A stretch of 23,557 nt of DNA from JAKQEM01 sp964391185 (GTDB lineage: Bacteria; Patescibacteriota; Gracilibacteria; Peribacterales; Peribacteraceae): assembly GCA_964391185.1 (NCBI GenBank), contig CAYMIX010000014.1:1-23557 (forward strand). Reading direction: 5' to 3'. The translations under genes were made by a program, and so were the position numbers. Below the pieces are notes generated by a model. It was not told the DNA's origin. It saw only the letters and a list, made by a program, of their open reading frames with translations, and made no database searches. Below, piece by piece: positions 1 through 8,165 of this stretch (its first letter is position 1; the number at the start of each line of letters is the position of its first letter).

Positions 1-21
1 AGAGCTGAACGAATCAGCAGC

Positions 22-41
22 GCCCCTTTAGGGGCTCTCTT
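22..41 (+). terminator. Possible intrinsic terminator of an upstream gene
   Basis: A GC-only 5-bp stem (GCCCC at 22-26, GGGGC at 31-35) closes on a TTTA loop and is followed by TCTCTT. This looks like a short Rho-independent terminator for a gene lying left of the window. The T-tract is interrupted by cytosines, so the call is tentative. The hairpin could instead be part of a longer folded RNA continuing to about position 110. Confidence 0.35.
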
Positions 42-49
42 AACGCAGG

Positions 50-110
50 GACGCATAAGAATGCGCGTCACGTAAACCGGTGAGGACTGGTGCACGACAA
101 TTATGCACCA
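50..110. other. Two consecutive stem-loops upstream of hsdR
   Basis: Positions 50-56 (GACGCAT) pair with 61-69 (ATGCG-c-GTC, one bulged base) around an AAGA loop. Positions 88-94 (TGGTGCA) pair perfectly with 104-110 (TGCACCA) around a 9-nt loop. I do not recognise a known RNA family. It may be the end of a structured RNA from upstream, or the boundary of the acquired AT-rich block that starts right after it. No coding frame of useful length covers this stretch. Confidence 0.35.
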
Positions 111-113
111 TTA

Positions 114-132
114 GCAATTTATCCGCAATTTA
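114..132. repeat. Short direct repeat, possible operator
   Basis: GCAATTTA occurs at 114-121 and again at 125-132, 11 bp apart start to start, which is about one helical turn. It lies about 60-75 bp upstream of the hsdR -10 box. Restriction-modification operons are often controlled by proteins that bind such repeated half-sites, but no regulator gene is visible here, so the role is an inference. Confidence 0.25.
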
Positions 133-191
133 GGCAGCTTTCCTTGAGGGGTGCTGTTTAAAAATATATGAGAGAAAATATCAAATGACGC

Positions 192-197
192 TATACT
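192..197 (+). promoter_or_regulatory. -10 box of the hsdRMS operon
   Basis: TATACT ends 6 nt before the hsdR ATG at 204. Transcription would begin at or within a base of the start codon, giving a leaderless mRNA. This fits the lack of any Shine-Dalgarno-like sequence before the ATG (TGGCCT). No convincing -35 box is seen at 15-19 bp spacing. Confidence 0.5.
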
Positions 198-203
198 TGG
201 CCT

Positions 204-3194
204 ATGGCGTTTAACGAAAATACCAGAGTAAAAGTTCCAGCAATCCTTCATTTATGCAGGTTAGGCTATAATTATCTCTCCCTGCTAGATGCTAAGTGGG
301 ATGAAAATACTAATATTTTCACTGACATTTTTTATCAAAGCATTGCTCAGATTAACGAAGGAATCGAACCTGCAGACATAAAAAGAGTACTAGAGAAAAT
401 AACGCTTGCACTTGATAACGAGGATTTGGGTCAAGAGTTCTACAAAATGTTGACTGCTACATCTGGTGTGAAACTAATTGATTTCCAAAATTTGGATAAG
501 AACACTTTCCATGTTGTAACCGAACTGCCATGCAAAAACGGTGATGAAGAATTCCGACCGGACATTACCCTTTTGATAAATGGTATGCCGCTGGCATTTG
601 TTGAAGTTAAAAAACCTAATAATAGAGAGGGAATTCTAGCGGAAAGAAGTCGAATTAATGCACGTTTCCAAAACGTTAGATTTAGAAAATTTATTAACAT
701 CTCACAGTTATTGGTTTTTTCCAATAACATGGAATATGACACTGAATCGATTACGCCGATTCAAGGAGCATTTTATTGTAGCTCCTCACACCGAGAGGCT
801 AATTTCAACTGTTTCCGCGAGGAAGAGAATCTTGATCTCTCGAAATTACTTAAGGCAGAAGACCACACCATCGAAAACTTTGTTTTGAAGGATAATAATT
901 TGGTTGCAATAAAGCATTCACCTGAATTTATTACAAACAAGGAGCCAACCACACCTACCAATAGAATTCTTACATCATTGTTCAGCAAAGATCGCTTAGC
1001 CTTTCTGTTAAAATACTGCATTGCCTTCGTTGAAGAAGTGGGTGGTCTCGAAAAACATATAATGCGCTATCCTCAACTGTTTGCTACCAAGGCAATAGAG
1101 TTAAAGCTCAATAAAGGGATAAAAAAGGGCATTATTTGGCATACGCAAGGTAGTGGCAAAACCGCGCTAGCTTTTTACAACGTTCACTTTCTAACTGATT
1201 ATTTTCAATCTAAGAAAATCATTCCTAAGTTCTATTTTATTGTGGATCGTATCGATTTAATGATTCAGGCCTCTCGTGAATTTTCTAGTCGAGGGCTGTC
1301 TGTCCATACTGTTGATTCAAAAGCAGAATTACTAAAAGATTTCAAGAAAACAACACCTATTCACAATTTGCAGGGTCAAAGAGAAATAACTGTTGTTAAT
1401 ATTCAAAAATTTAAAGATGACACAGATATTTTAAAGAGTAATGACTACGATCTTAATTCCCAAAGAGTGTACTTTTTGGACGAGGTACATAGAAGTTATG
1501 ACCCAAAGGGAAGCTTTTTAGCTAACTTAATGACATCAGATAGAAACGCCATTCTTATTGGCTTAACTGGAACACCATTAATTAGCGACAGCAGGCGCAC
1601 AAAAGATATCTTCGGTGACTATATTCATAAGTACTATTACAATGCCTCGATTGCTGATGGTTATACGCTCAAATTAATTCGTGAAGGCATTGAGACTAAT
1701 TATAAAATCCAATTAGAACAGGCATTGAAGGAGGTTGAGATTCTCAAAGGCGATGTTGAGAAGAGAGTTATTTACTCACATGAAAAGTTTGTGTCTCCAA
1801 TGATCGATTACATCGTGACTGATTTTCAAAAGAGCCGCATGATGCATGGGGATAATACTATTGGTGGAATGGTTGTCTGTGACAGTGCAGATCAGGCTAA
1901 AAAGATGTTCGAAATTTTTACAAGCAAATATAGCAGTAAATTGAGTGCGGCATTAATTCTACATGACATTGGCACTAAGGAAGATCGAAAGAATCAGATT
2001 GAAGAGTTTAAGGCAGGGAAAGTTGATCTTCTGTTCGTCTATAATATGCTTTTAACTGGATTTGATGCCAAGAGACTAAAAAAACTATATATCGGAAGGG
2101 TCATAAAAGATCATAACCTGCTTCAGACTCTAACCCGAGTAAACCGCCCTTATAAAAATTTCCGCTTTGGTTACGTTGTGGATTTTGCCGATATTAGAAA
2201 AGAGTTTGATGCAACTAATAAAGCGTATTTTGAGGAATTACAACTTGAGTTAGGTGATGAGATGGAGACGTACTCCAACCTATTTATGTCAAAAGAGGAG
2301 ATTGAATCTGAGATTGAGAATATTAAGGAAAAATTATTCCATTTCGATTTAAAGAATTCTGAAATATTTTCACAACAAATAACTGAAATTCATGATCGTA
2401 AGAATGTTCTAGAAATAAAAAAGGCTCTCGAAAGCGTGAGGAATCTTTATAATGTCATTCGGTTGTTAGGTTATTATGAATTGTTAGATAAGATTGATTT
2501 TAAAAAACTGAATGAGCTCTATGGTGAAACTTCTCGCCATTTAGACTTGCTAAACCTTAAGGAATCACTGGAGAAAAATGTGGATACTACAAACCTGCTG
2601 AACGTAGCATTAGAAAACGTTTTGTTTGTATTTCGAAAAGTATCTGAAGAAGAATTAGTAATAGCCGATAAATTGAAGGACTCGTTGCGCAAAGTCCGCG
2701 AGGAGCTTTCTAAAAACTTTGACCCCAAAGATCAGGAATTCATCACTTTGTACGATGAGCTAAAGCGTTTGTTTGCTAAAAAGAATTTAGACGAGATAAC
2801 GCAGCAGGAAATGACGGATAACATAGGCTCCTTAGAGCTAATATACGACAGAATAATTGAGCTCAATCGAAGAAATAACTTGCTTAAAGCGAAGTATGAA
2901 AATGACGAAAAATATGCAAGGTTGCACAAGAGAATAATAGAGAGAAAGAATGTCTCAGATCGTGAAAGTGTTATTTATGAATCTTTAATGGAAATCAAAA
3001 AACATGCGGACGAAAAGGTTTTGATTAATAATCGAATCATGCAAAATGAAGGTTATTTCATTCAATTTATGAGTCCACTCGTTATAAATGGATTTGAATC
3101 CCATAAAATTACTTTAGATCCCGAAGCTGCTAAATATATTAATGGTTACGTTGTAAATGAATACCTTAATGAATTTAACGGAAACACTCTATGA
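204..3194 (+). CDS. hsdR: Type I restriction enzyme, restriction/translocase subunit HsdR
   Basis: This is the motor and nuclease subunit of a type I restriction-modification complex: it translocates unmodified DNA using ATP and cuts it at a distance. The 996-aa length is normal for HsdR. The N-terminal PD-(D/E)xK nuclease site is visible as D120 with E134-V-K136. The SF2 helicase motifs follow in order: Walker A (HTQGSGKT, K319), DEVH box (426-429), motif III region GLTGTP (453-458) and the arginine-rich motif VI (QTLTRVNRP, 641-649). The C-terminal third is helical and charged, as expected for the part that docks on HsdM/HsdS. The stop overlaps the hsdM start by 4 bp (ATGA), so the two are translationally coupled. 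No truncation or missing catalytic residue is seen. Base composition is strongly AT-rich compared with the DNA right of 6051. Confidence 0.97.
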   Translation: MAFNENTRVKVPAILHLCRLGYNYLSLLDAKWDENTNIFTDIFYQSIAQINEGIEPADIKRVLEKITLALDNEDLGQEFYKMLTATSGVKLIDFQNLDKNTFHVVTELPCKNGDEEFRPDITLLINGMPLAFVEVKKPNNREGILAERSRINARFQNVRFRKFINISQLLVFSNNMEYDTESITPIQGAFYCSSSHREANFNCFREEENLDLSKLLKAEDHTIENFVLKDNNLVAIKHSPEFITNKEPTTPTNRILTSLFSKDRLAFLLKYCIAFVEEVGGLEKHIMRYPQLFATKAIELKLNKGIKKGIIWHTQGSGKTALAFYNVHFLTDYFQSKKIIPKFYFIVDRIDLMIQASREFSSRGLSVHTVDSKAELLKDFKKTTPIHNLQGQREITVVNIQKFKDDTDILKSNDYDLNSQRVYFLDEVHRSYDPKGSFLANLMTSDRNAILIGLTGTPLISDSRRTKDIFGDYIHKYYYNASIADGYTLKLIREGIETNYKIQLEQALKEVEILKGDVEKRVIYSHEKFVSPMIDYIVTDFQKSRMMHGDNTIGGMVVCDSADQAKKMFEIFTSKYSSKLSAALILHDIGTKEDRKNQIEEFKAGKVDLLFVYNMLLTGFDAKRLKKLYIGRVIKDHNLLQTLTRVNRPYKNFRFGYVVDFADIRKEFDATNKAYFEELQLELGDEMETYSNLFMSKEEIESEIENIKEKLFHFDLKNSEIFSQQITEIHDRKNVLEIKKALESVRNLYNVIRLLGYYELLDKIDFKKLNELYGETSRHLDLLNLKESLEKNVDTTNLLNVALENVLFVFRKVSEEELVIADKLKDSLRKVREELSKNFDPKDQEFITLYDELKRLFAKKNLDEITQQEMTDNIGSLELIYDRIIELNRRNNLLKAKYENDEKYARLHKRIIERKNVSDRESVIYESLMEIKKHADEKVLINNRIMQNEGYFIQFMSPLVINGFESHKITLDPEAAKYINGYVVNEYLNEFNGNTL

Positions 3195-4822
3195 CAGAGC
3201 AAATTTTCACATCACAGACAAAAGAGCTTATTGATAATCTTAAAGGCATTTGTGCATCATATGGACTAGGAAACGATGGCAACGAATTTAAGATAATAAC
3301 TCAGGTGTTTTTGTATAAATTCATGAATGACAAATTTGGGTATGAAGTAAAAAGAATTGATGCAAAACTAAGTAAATCTGAAAACTGGGAAAAAACTGTC
3401 ACAGAATATTCTGAAAAAGATTACGAAACGCTTTTGCTTAAAATGAGTCCAGATAGCGCCAAATTAAAGCGCGAACACTTTCTATCGAATTTACATAATC
3501 ATCAAAATAAGCCTGAATTTGCAAAGTTGTTTGATGATACTTTGCGGGATATCGCAATTTTCAATAATGATATTTTCTCAGTTAAAACTGGTACTGGGGC
3601 GAAGATCATTCTTTTTGATGAACTTAGCCAATTTATTACTGATAGCTCACTGAGAGATGATTTTTGTAAGGCACTAGTAAATCAGCTCATCAATTTTAGC
3701 TTTGAGAAAATATTCACCCAAAAATTCGACTTTTTTTCAACAATCTTCGAATACCTAATTAAAGACTATAACAAAGATGGCGGAGGCAAATATGCTGAAT
3801 ATTACACGCCGCACGCAGTGGCCAAGATTATGGCATCGATTCTTGTTAATGAACCCAAGAGCAATGTGACCTGTTATGACCCTGCAGCTGGATCAGGAAC
3901 CTTGCTCATGAGCTTGGCACATGCAATTGGAGAAGATCGTTGTACAATTTATTCGCAAGATATATCGCAAAAATCGTCAGGCATGCTCCGACTAAATTTA
4001 ATTTTGAACAATTTAGTCCACTCAATTCAGAATATAATTCAGGGAAATACAATAAAAACTCCTTACCATAAATTGGGTAATGAGCTAATGAAGTTTGACT
4101 TCGTCGTTTCTAATCCGCCTTTTAAACTGGACTTTAGTGATTTCAGAGAAGATTTAAATACGAAAGCTAACAATGATCGTTTTTTTGCCGGTATTCCAAA
4201 CATTCCTAAAAAGAAAAAAGACTCAATGGCTATTTATCTGCTGTTTATTCAGCACATTATGTATTCGCTTTCTGCGAAAGGGAAAGCTGCAATAGTGGTG
4301 CCAACGGGGTTTCTTACGGCACAAAGCGGAATTGAATTGAAAATAAGACAAAAACTAGTTGATGGGAAAATGCTGCGGGGAGTGGTGAGCATGCCAAGTA
4401 ATATTTTTGCAACAACAGGAACAAATGTTTCTGTTTTATTTATCGATAAAGAAAACACCGATGGGAAGATCGTTCTTATGGATGCGTCAAAACTTGGAAC
4501 TGTTGTTAAAGAAGGAAAGAATCAAAAAACACTCCTTTCTTCTGATGAAGAATTACAAATTGTTAATACATTTAATAATCAGGTAGCAGTTGAAGACTTT
4601 TCTGTAATTTTAAATTATGATCAGATCAAAGAGAAAAACTATTCTTTTAGTGCAGGTCAATATTTTGAGGTAAAGATTGAGTATGTCGATATTACTTCGC
4701 AGGAGTTTTTACAAAAAATGGATGTTTACCACAAAAACTTGAACTCTTTATTCGCGAAGTCAAAAGAGATTGAAGATGAAATTAATAAGCATCTAACAGC
4801 TATCAAATATGAACAGAGTTAG
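3191..4822 (+). CDS. hsdM: Type I restriction enzyme, DNA methyltransferase subunit HsdM
   Basis: This is the adenine-N6 methyltransferase subunit; together with HsdS it methylates the recognition site and protects host DNA. The 543-aa protein has an N-terminal helical HsdM_N-type region, then the SAM-binding motif I (DPAAGSGT, residues 230-237) and the catalytic motif IV NPPF (308-311), which marks an N6-adenine enzyme. The C-terminal helices (about 490-543) look like the part that packs against the HsdS spacer. It starts inside the last codons of hsdR (ATGA overlap), and its own end overlaps hsdS by 14 bp, so all three subunits are one coupled operon. It appears intact. Confidence 0.97.
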   Translation: MTEQIFTSQTKELIDNLKGICASYGLGNDGNEFKIITQVFLYKFMNDKFGYEVKRIDAKLSKSENWEKTVTEYSEKDYETLLLKMSPDSAKLKREHFLSNLHNHQNKPEFAKLFDDTLRDIAIFNNDIFSVKTGTGAKIILFDELSQFITDSSLRDDFCKALVNQLINFSFEKIFTQKFDFFSTIFEYLIKDYNKDGGGKYAEYYTPHAVAKIMASILVNEPKSNVTCYDPAAGSGTLLMSLAHAIGEDRCTIYSQDISQKSSGMLRLNLILNNLVHSIQNIIQGNTIKTPYHKLGNELMKFDFVVSNPPFKLDFSDFREDLNTKANNDRFFAGIPNIPKKKKDSMAIYLLFIQHIMYSLSAKGKAAIVVPTGFLTAQSGIELKIRQKLVDGKMLRGVVSMPSNIFATTGTNVSVLFIDKENTDGKIVLMDASKLGTVVKEGKNQKTLLSSDEELQIVNTFNNQVAVEDFSVILNYDQIKEKNYSFSAGQYFEVKIEYVDITSQEFLQKMDVYHKNLNSLFAKSKEIEDEINKHLTAIKYEQS

Positions 4823-6047
4823 TAAGTATAAATTTAACAGGCTCTATGAGATGGCTTCAGGAATTTCCTCGACCCCTGATCAGGCAGGTCATGGCAGTCC
4901 ATTTCTTTCGTTTAGTACTGTCTTTAATAATTTTTTCGTGCCAGAAGTTTTAAATGATTTGATGGATACATCCAAAGAAGAGCAAGTCACTTATTCAGTT
5001 CAGCAAGGAGATATTTTTCTGACAAGAACAAGCGAAACAATAGATGAATTAGGAATGAGCTGTGTTGCCCTAAGGGACTATGAAGGTGCTACATTTAGCG
5101 GTTTTCTTAAAAGACTAAGACCATTGCAAAGCGATATAACTTACCCGAAATACATGGGGTTTTATTTGAGAAGTAGATTGTTTAGAAAGACCATGACCAA
5201 TAACGCATTCATGACATTACGCGCAAGTCTGAATGAAGAAATCTTTTCATATTTAGATTTACATCTTTTAGACTTCGATAATCAGAAAAAAGTTGGCGAT
5301 TTCTTGTATCTTTTGCAATCCAAAATTGAGCTTAATAATCGTATTCATTTGCAACTGGAAGAAATAGCGAGAACACTTTATGAGTATTGGTTTTTACAAT
5401 TTGATTTTCCAACTCCAGAAGGAAGGCCATACAAAAGCAGCAACGGAAAGATGATTTACAATGAGAAGCTAAAAAGAGAAATTCCAGAGGGGTGGGAAGT
5501 TGGTGAATTATCAGATATTGCAAATATAACCATGGGACAATCACCTCCTGGTGATTCTTATAATGATAATCAGGAAGGGATTATATTTTTTCAGGGCTCA
5601 ACTGATTTTGGCAATCGCTATCCAACCACACGACAATTCACAACTCAGCCTTCAAGATATGCAAAAGAGGGAGACATTCTTTTGAGTGTGAGAGCGCCAG
5701 TTGGAGCTCTAAATATTGCCCAAAAAAATTGCTGTATTGGTCGAGGGCTAGCTGCTTTAAATAGTAAAGATGACTGCATTACTTATCTTTTTGGAGTCAT
5801 GACAAACTTCAAACAAATTTTTGACAGGAGAAATGTTAACGGGACAACATTTGGATCCATTACAAAGGATGATTTATTTTCTTTGGAAGTATTGAAGCCA
5901 AATAAAGAAATTCTTAGAAAATATCATGAAATCGCCAATCCAATTTTTATAAAACAGAATACTATTGATCTTGAGAGTCAAAAGCTTTCAGAGCTTCGTG
6001 ATTGGCTTTTGCCAATGCTCATAAATGGGCAAGTTACTGTTGCATAG
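4809..6047 (+). CDS. hsdS: Type I restriction enzyme, specificity subunit HsdS
   Basis: HsdS sets the bipartite DNA target for both methylation and cleavage. The 412-aa protein shows the usual two halves. Target-recognition domain 1 covers about residues 1-150, followed by conserved helical region 1 (about 155-205, with KVGDFLYLLQSKIELNNRI). Target-recognition domain 2 begins near IPEGWEVGELSDIA (225-238) with the typical MGQSPPG segment, and conserved region 2 (about 375-412) ends in ELRDWLLPMLINGQV. TRD1 is less typical at its start than TRD2, which is normal for this variable part. The start lies within the 3' end of hsdM, so translation is coupled. The recognition sequence cannot be predicted by eye. 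The stop is only 3 bp from the stop of the convergent GIY-YIG gene. Confidence 0.95.
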   Translation: MNRVSKYKFNRLYEMASGISSTPDQAGHGSPFLSFSTVFNNFFVPEVLNDLMDTSKEEQVTYSVQQGDIFLTRTSETIDELGMSCVALRDYEGATFSGFLKRLRPLQSDITYPKYMGFYLRSRLFRKTMTNNAFMTLRASLNEEIFSYLDLHLLDFDNQKKVGDFLYLLQSKIELNNRIHLQLEEIARTLYEYWFLQFDFPTPEGRPYKSSNGKMIYNEKLKREIPEGWEVGELSDIANITMGQSPPGDSYNDNQEGIIFFQGSTDFGNRYPTTRQFTTQPSRYAKEGDILLSVRAPVGALNIAQKNCCIGRGLAALNSKDDCITYLFGVMTNFKQIFDRRNVNGTTFGSITKDDLFSLEVLKPNKEILRKYHEIANPIFIKQNTIDLESQKLSELRDWLLPMLINGQVTVA

Positions 6048-6050
6048 TCT

Positions 6051-6896
6051 TTACTCACTAACTCTCTCGTTCTCATGCAAAGTCTTTCCCTGCTCATCCT
6101 TCCATTCATGCCAGCCGTTAGCAGCTCGTGCTAAGACCATAACAGCAGCAGGTGAGGGCATACGGAACTTGTAATCACGTGTGAAGCGATAGGAATTCGC
6201 ATCGGCATCTTCAAGAATACCCTCAGCAATCATCTTTTCCCTTACAGGCTTCTCTCTGTCTACGTGAGGTGCCCATTCTTTCCTAATGAGTGAGCCTTTG
6301 AGCACGACAAATCCCTCTTCTGTGTACACACCCTTAGCGTCTGCATGGAGGCCTTTGCAGTAGTACTGTTTCTGCTTCTTGTTCTTGCTGAGTGGTGTGA
6401 AGATCGGAAAACCAAGAGAAGGCAGAAGAAGCTGAACATCCTCAAGGAACTTCATTGAGGTAATACTGTCTGGCGTAGGAACTTTTGGCGTTTGAGGTGC
6501 ATTACCGTTGTGTAATTCAGTTCTTCCAATGCTCTTTGCCAGCCGGCAAAGACAACTTTCGAGGAGTTTGGCATGAGTCTTATGCAGACTGCCATCTGAG
6601 GTGACAAAGCACACTGCGTAGTTCCAGAAATCCTTTTCGGAGTCGGATACATGCCGAGAGACTCTGTACCAAACGTTTTCTGCTTCGCCTATGTAAACAT
6701 CAAAAAGATCATCGTCATTTTGCTCACCGATGAGGAAGTAGACGCCTGCATTCTGCAGTTCCGTTATATCGCTCGCCTCTTTCCAAAGAGCACGAGGTAC
6801 AACTATGGCCTTTAGACTTTTCCCCGGAATATCCGCTGTTCGGATACCCAGAGGGTTATTTTCCCGAAGAATTAGCTGTATGAGGGTAGCTGCCAT
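6051..6896 (-). CDS. GIY-YIG nuclease-fold protein with DUF4357-like C-terminus
   Basis: The 281-aa protein carries a GIY-YIG core: GVYFLIG at 51-57, YIGEAENVWYRVSRH at 68-82 with the expected arginine (R78), and a candidate catalytic glutamate (E113, in AKLLESCLCRL). The C-terminal part (about 218-270, with REKMIAEGIL and MPSPAAVMVLARAANGW) matches the DUF4357 pattern often fused to this nuclease fold in bacterial accessory genes. Its biological role is not established; being next to a type I RM operon makes a DNA-processing or defence role possible. The ATG at 6896 is supported by a TATACT box 8 nt upstream. The gene is convergent with hsdS with 3 bp between stops, and its composition is more GC-rich than hsdRMS, so it probably marks native or differently acquired DNA. 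Confidence 0.85.
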   Translation of the reverse strand: MAATLIQLILRENNPLGIRTADIPGKSLKAIVVPRALWKEASDITELQNAGVYFLIGEQNDDDLFDVYIGEAENVWYRVSRHVSDSEKDFWNYAVCFVTSDGSLHKTHAKLLESCLCRLAKSIGRTELHNGNAPQTPKVPTPDSITSMKFLEDVQLLLPSLGFPIFTPLSKNKKQKQYYCKGLHADAKGVYTEEGFVVLKGSLIRKEWAPHVDREKPVREKMIAEGILEDADANSYRFTRDYKFRMPSPAAVMVLARAANGWHEWKDEQGKTLHENERVSE

Positions 6897-6904
6897 GCGA
6901 TTGC

Positions 6905-6910
6905 AGTATA
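6905..6910 (-). promoter_or_regulatory. -10 box of the GIY-YIG gene
   Basis: On the minus strand TATACT ends 8 nt before the ATG at 6896, predicting a leader of only one or two nucleotides. No Shine-Dalgarno sequence is present in GCAATCGC. The -35 region (around TTTAAT) is weak. The box lies in the short divergent spacer shared with the zinc-ribbon gene. Confidence 0.45.
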
Positions 6911-6937
6911 CGCCGAACGTGATCTTATTAAAGAATC

Positions 6938-6946
6938 TGGTAGAAT
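6938..6946 (+). promoter_or_regulatory. Extended -10 promoter of the zinc-ribbon gene
   Basis: TGG-TAGAAT is an extended -10 element (TGn plus TAnnnT). Exactly 6 nt separate it from an in-frame TTG at 6953, the same spacing seen at hsdR and at the 80-aa gene. This is the reason for preferring 6953 as the start of the downstream gene. Confidence 0.45.
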
Positions 6947-6952
6947 GCCGAA

Positions 6953-7660
6953 TTGCCCCTTCTCTTCATCTGTATGGCCTATCGTCACCTTCGCGAGCGC
7001 TCTGCATACGAAGATCTCTACGATGAGATCACTATTGAGCAACTAAAGGATAAAGAGAAAATGTATCAGGAGCTTGATCGTAAGGTTTGGGAGGAGATGG
7101 TTAAGAAGCACGGGAAGGAACAGGCAGAGAAGGATTTCCGCACCATGGGGCGCGTCTTCTATTGGTTTGAAGAAGGAAGAAGGGCAGATGAGCGCGACAA
7201 GAAGATCGAGGAATGGATGGAGCGAGACCGGAAGAGAGATGAGAAAGTGGATGAAGCAACGCCGCCAAATAAAGTTCTTTGCATGGCTTGTGGTATTTAC
7301 ATGGAAGAAGAATCAAGAACTTTGCATGACGATGTGTTGGGCAAGAAGCCTGACCGCGTGATGTTCTTGATGCGTTGTAAAGAATGCCGAAAAGGAAAAT
7401 GGATATATGAGGGTGGCGAGGAAAGAGTCTTTAAGCCGAAATGTTGCGATAAGTGTAATGCGGAATATGAGAAGAAAGAGAAAACGAGCAAGAACAAAAT
7501 TGTGACGACATATACCTGCCCTCGCTGTAGCAACAAAGAAATTGATGAGCTTGATCTCACGCCTCCGCCAGAACCAACTGAGAAAGAGATCCGTCAGTTT
7601 CGGCCGAATTTCTCATATGACACCATGTCCGAAAGCGGTTTCCGATCCTTGTCCGTATGA
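6953..7660 (+). CDS. Charged coiled-coil protein with four CxxC zinc-ribbon knuckles
   Basis: I do not recognise a named family. Counting from the ATG at 6974, the first 100 residues are highly charged and helical (many Lys/Glu, likely coiled coil). Four CxxC pairs follow: C103/C106, C135/C138, C158/C161 and C182/C185, which would form two zinc ribbons. The tail is proline- and charge-rich. Such proteins may bind nucleic acid or other proteins, but no function is assigned. Two starts are possible: TTG at 6953, supported by a -10 box 6 nt upstream, or ATG at 6974, giving 228 aa and a more usual N-terminus (MAYRHLRERS). The last 67 bp overlap the end of the convergent nitroreductase gene, so the final 20 or so residues may be a read-through extension. 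Confidence 0.75.
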   Translation: MPLLFICMAYRHLRERSAYEDLYDEITIEQLKDKEKMYQELDRKVWEEMVKKHGKEQAEKDFRTMGRVFYWFEEGRRADERDKKIEEWMERDRKRDEKVDEATPPNKVLCMACGIYMEEESRTLHDDVLGKKPDRVMFLMRCKECRKGKWIYEGGEERVFKPKCCDKCNAEYEKKEKTSKNKIVTTYTCPRCSNKEIDELDLTPPPEPTEKEIRQFRPNFSYDTMSESGFRSLSV

Positions 7661-8124
7661 GGTCTGGCAGGAGTTGAGGGATAGCCAAGCCCCAGACTCC
7701 CGAGGAGCTTTTGATCTTCGGGAATGGCAAGGAGTTTTCGCGTCGTCTTCTCATTTACCGTTACCCAGCACACACCGAGCCCCATGTCCCATGCGGCAAG
7801 CCACATATTCTCCATTGCACAGACGCCGCTGTAAATGTGCTGCTCGTGCTCTGCAAGCCATTCATCAACCTTCGCCTGCTGACTCACCGTTACGACGATC
7901 ACAAGTTTGGCAGCTGTAAGGAACGATCCATGGTTGGCTTTTTCCATAAGATTCTTAATCGTTTCTACATTGCGAATGACCGTAAAGTGCCACGGTTGAG
8001 AATTGAGCGGACTCGGGGCGTATCTGCCTGCTTCAAGAATTTGAAGAAGTGTTTCGTCAGACACATCCTTGTCATTCCAACTGCGGACGGCTCTACGGGT
8101 CTTGATGGTATCGATTGTTTGCAT
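7594..8124 (-). CDS. Nitroreductase-family FMN oxidoreductase
   Basis: From the ATG at 8124 the protein has 176 aa, typical of small nitroreductases that use FMN and NAD(P)H to reduce nitro compounds, quinones or flavins. Visible family marks are the N-terminal TIKTRRAVRSW (FMN phosphate contact), the AGRYAPSPLNSQPWHF segment (about 33-48), the ENMWLAAWDMGLGVCWV helix in the middle, and a glycine-rich GSLGLGYP near the end. An upstream in-frame TTG at 8145 would add 7 residues, but the -10 box TACACT (8132-8137) lies 7 nt before the ATG at 8124, so the shorter form is chosen. The physiological substrate is unknown. The 3' end overlaps the zinc-ribbon gene by 67 bp. Confidence 0.92.
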   Translation of the reverse strand: MQTIDTIKTRRAVRSWNDKDVSDETLLQILEAGRYAPSPLNSQPWHFTVIRNVETIKNLMEKANHGSFLTAAKLVIVVTVSQQAKVDEWLAEHEQHIYSGVCAMENMWLAAWDMGLGVCWVTVNEKTTRKLLAIPEDQKLLGSLGLGYPSTPARPHTDKDRKPLSDMVSYEKFGRN

Positions 8125-8131
8125 AGGCGAT

Positions 8132-8137
8132 AGTGTA
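8132..8137 (-). promoter_or_regulatory. -10 box of the nitroreductase gene
   Basis: Minus-strand TACACT ends 7 nt before the ATG at 8124, again implying a leaderless or nearly leaderless mRNA. No Shine-Dalgarno sequence is seen in ATCGCCT. The -35 region overlaps the palindrome at 8154-8165. Confidence 0.4.
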
Positions 8138-8153
8138 ACTCTCAATTTTGAAA

Positions 8154-8165
8154 TTCGTATACGAA
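8154..8165. promoter_or_regulatory. Perfect 12-bp palindrome, candidate operator
   Basis: TTCGTATACGAA is a perfect inverted repeat centred about 25 bp upstream of the nitroreductase -10 box, where the -35 element would be. A dimeric repressor bound there would block the promoter. Nitroreductase genes are often controlled by redox- or drug-sensing regulators, but no regulator is encoded nearby, so the binding protein is unknown. Confidence 0.4.

Noticed and set aside
50..110. tRNA or tmRNA gene at the left edge
   Set aside because: The two hairpins do not form a cloverleaf, and no T-loop motif or CCA-type acceptor pairing was found.
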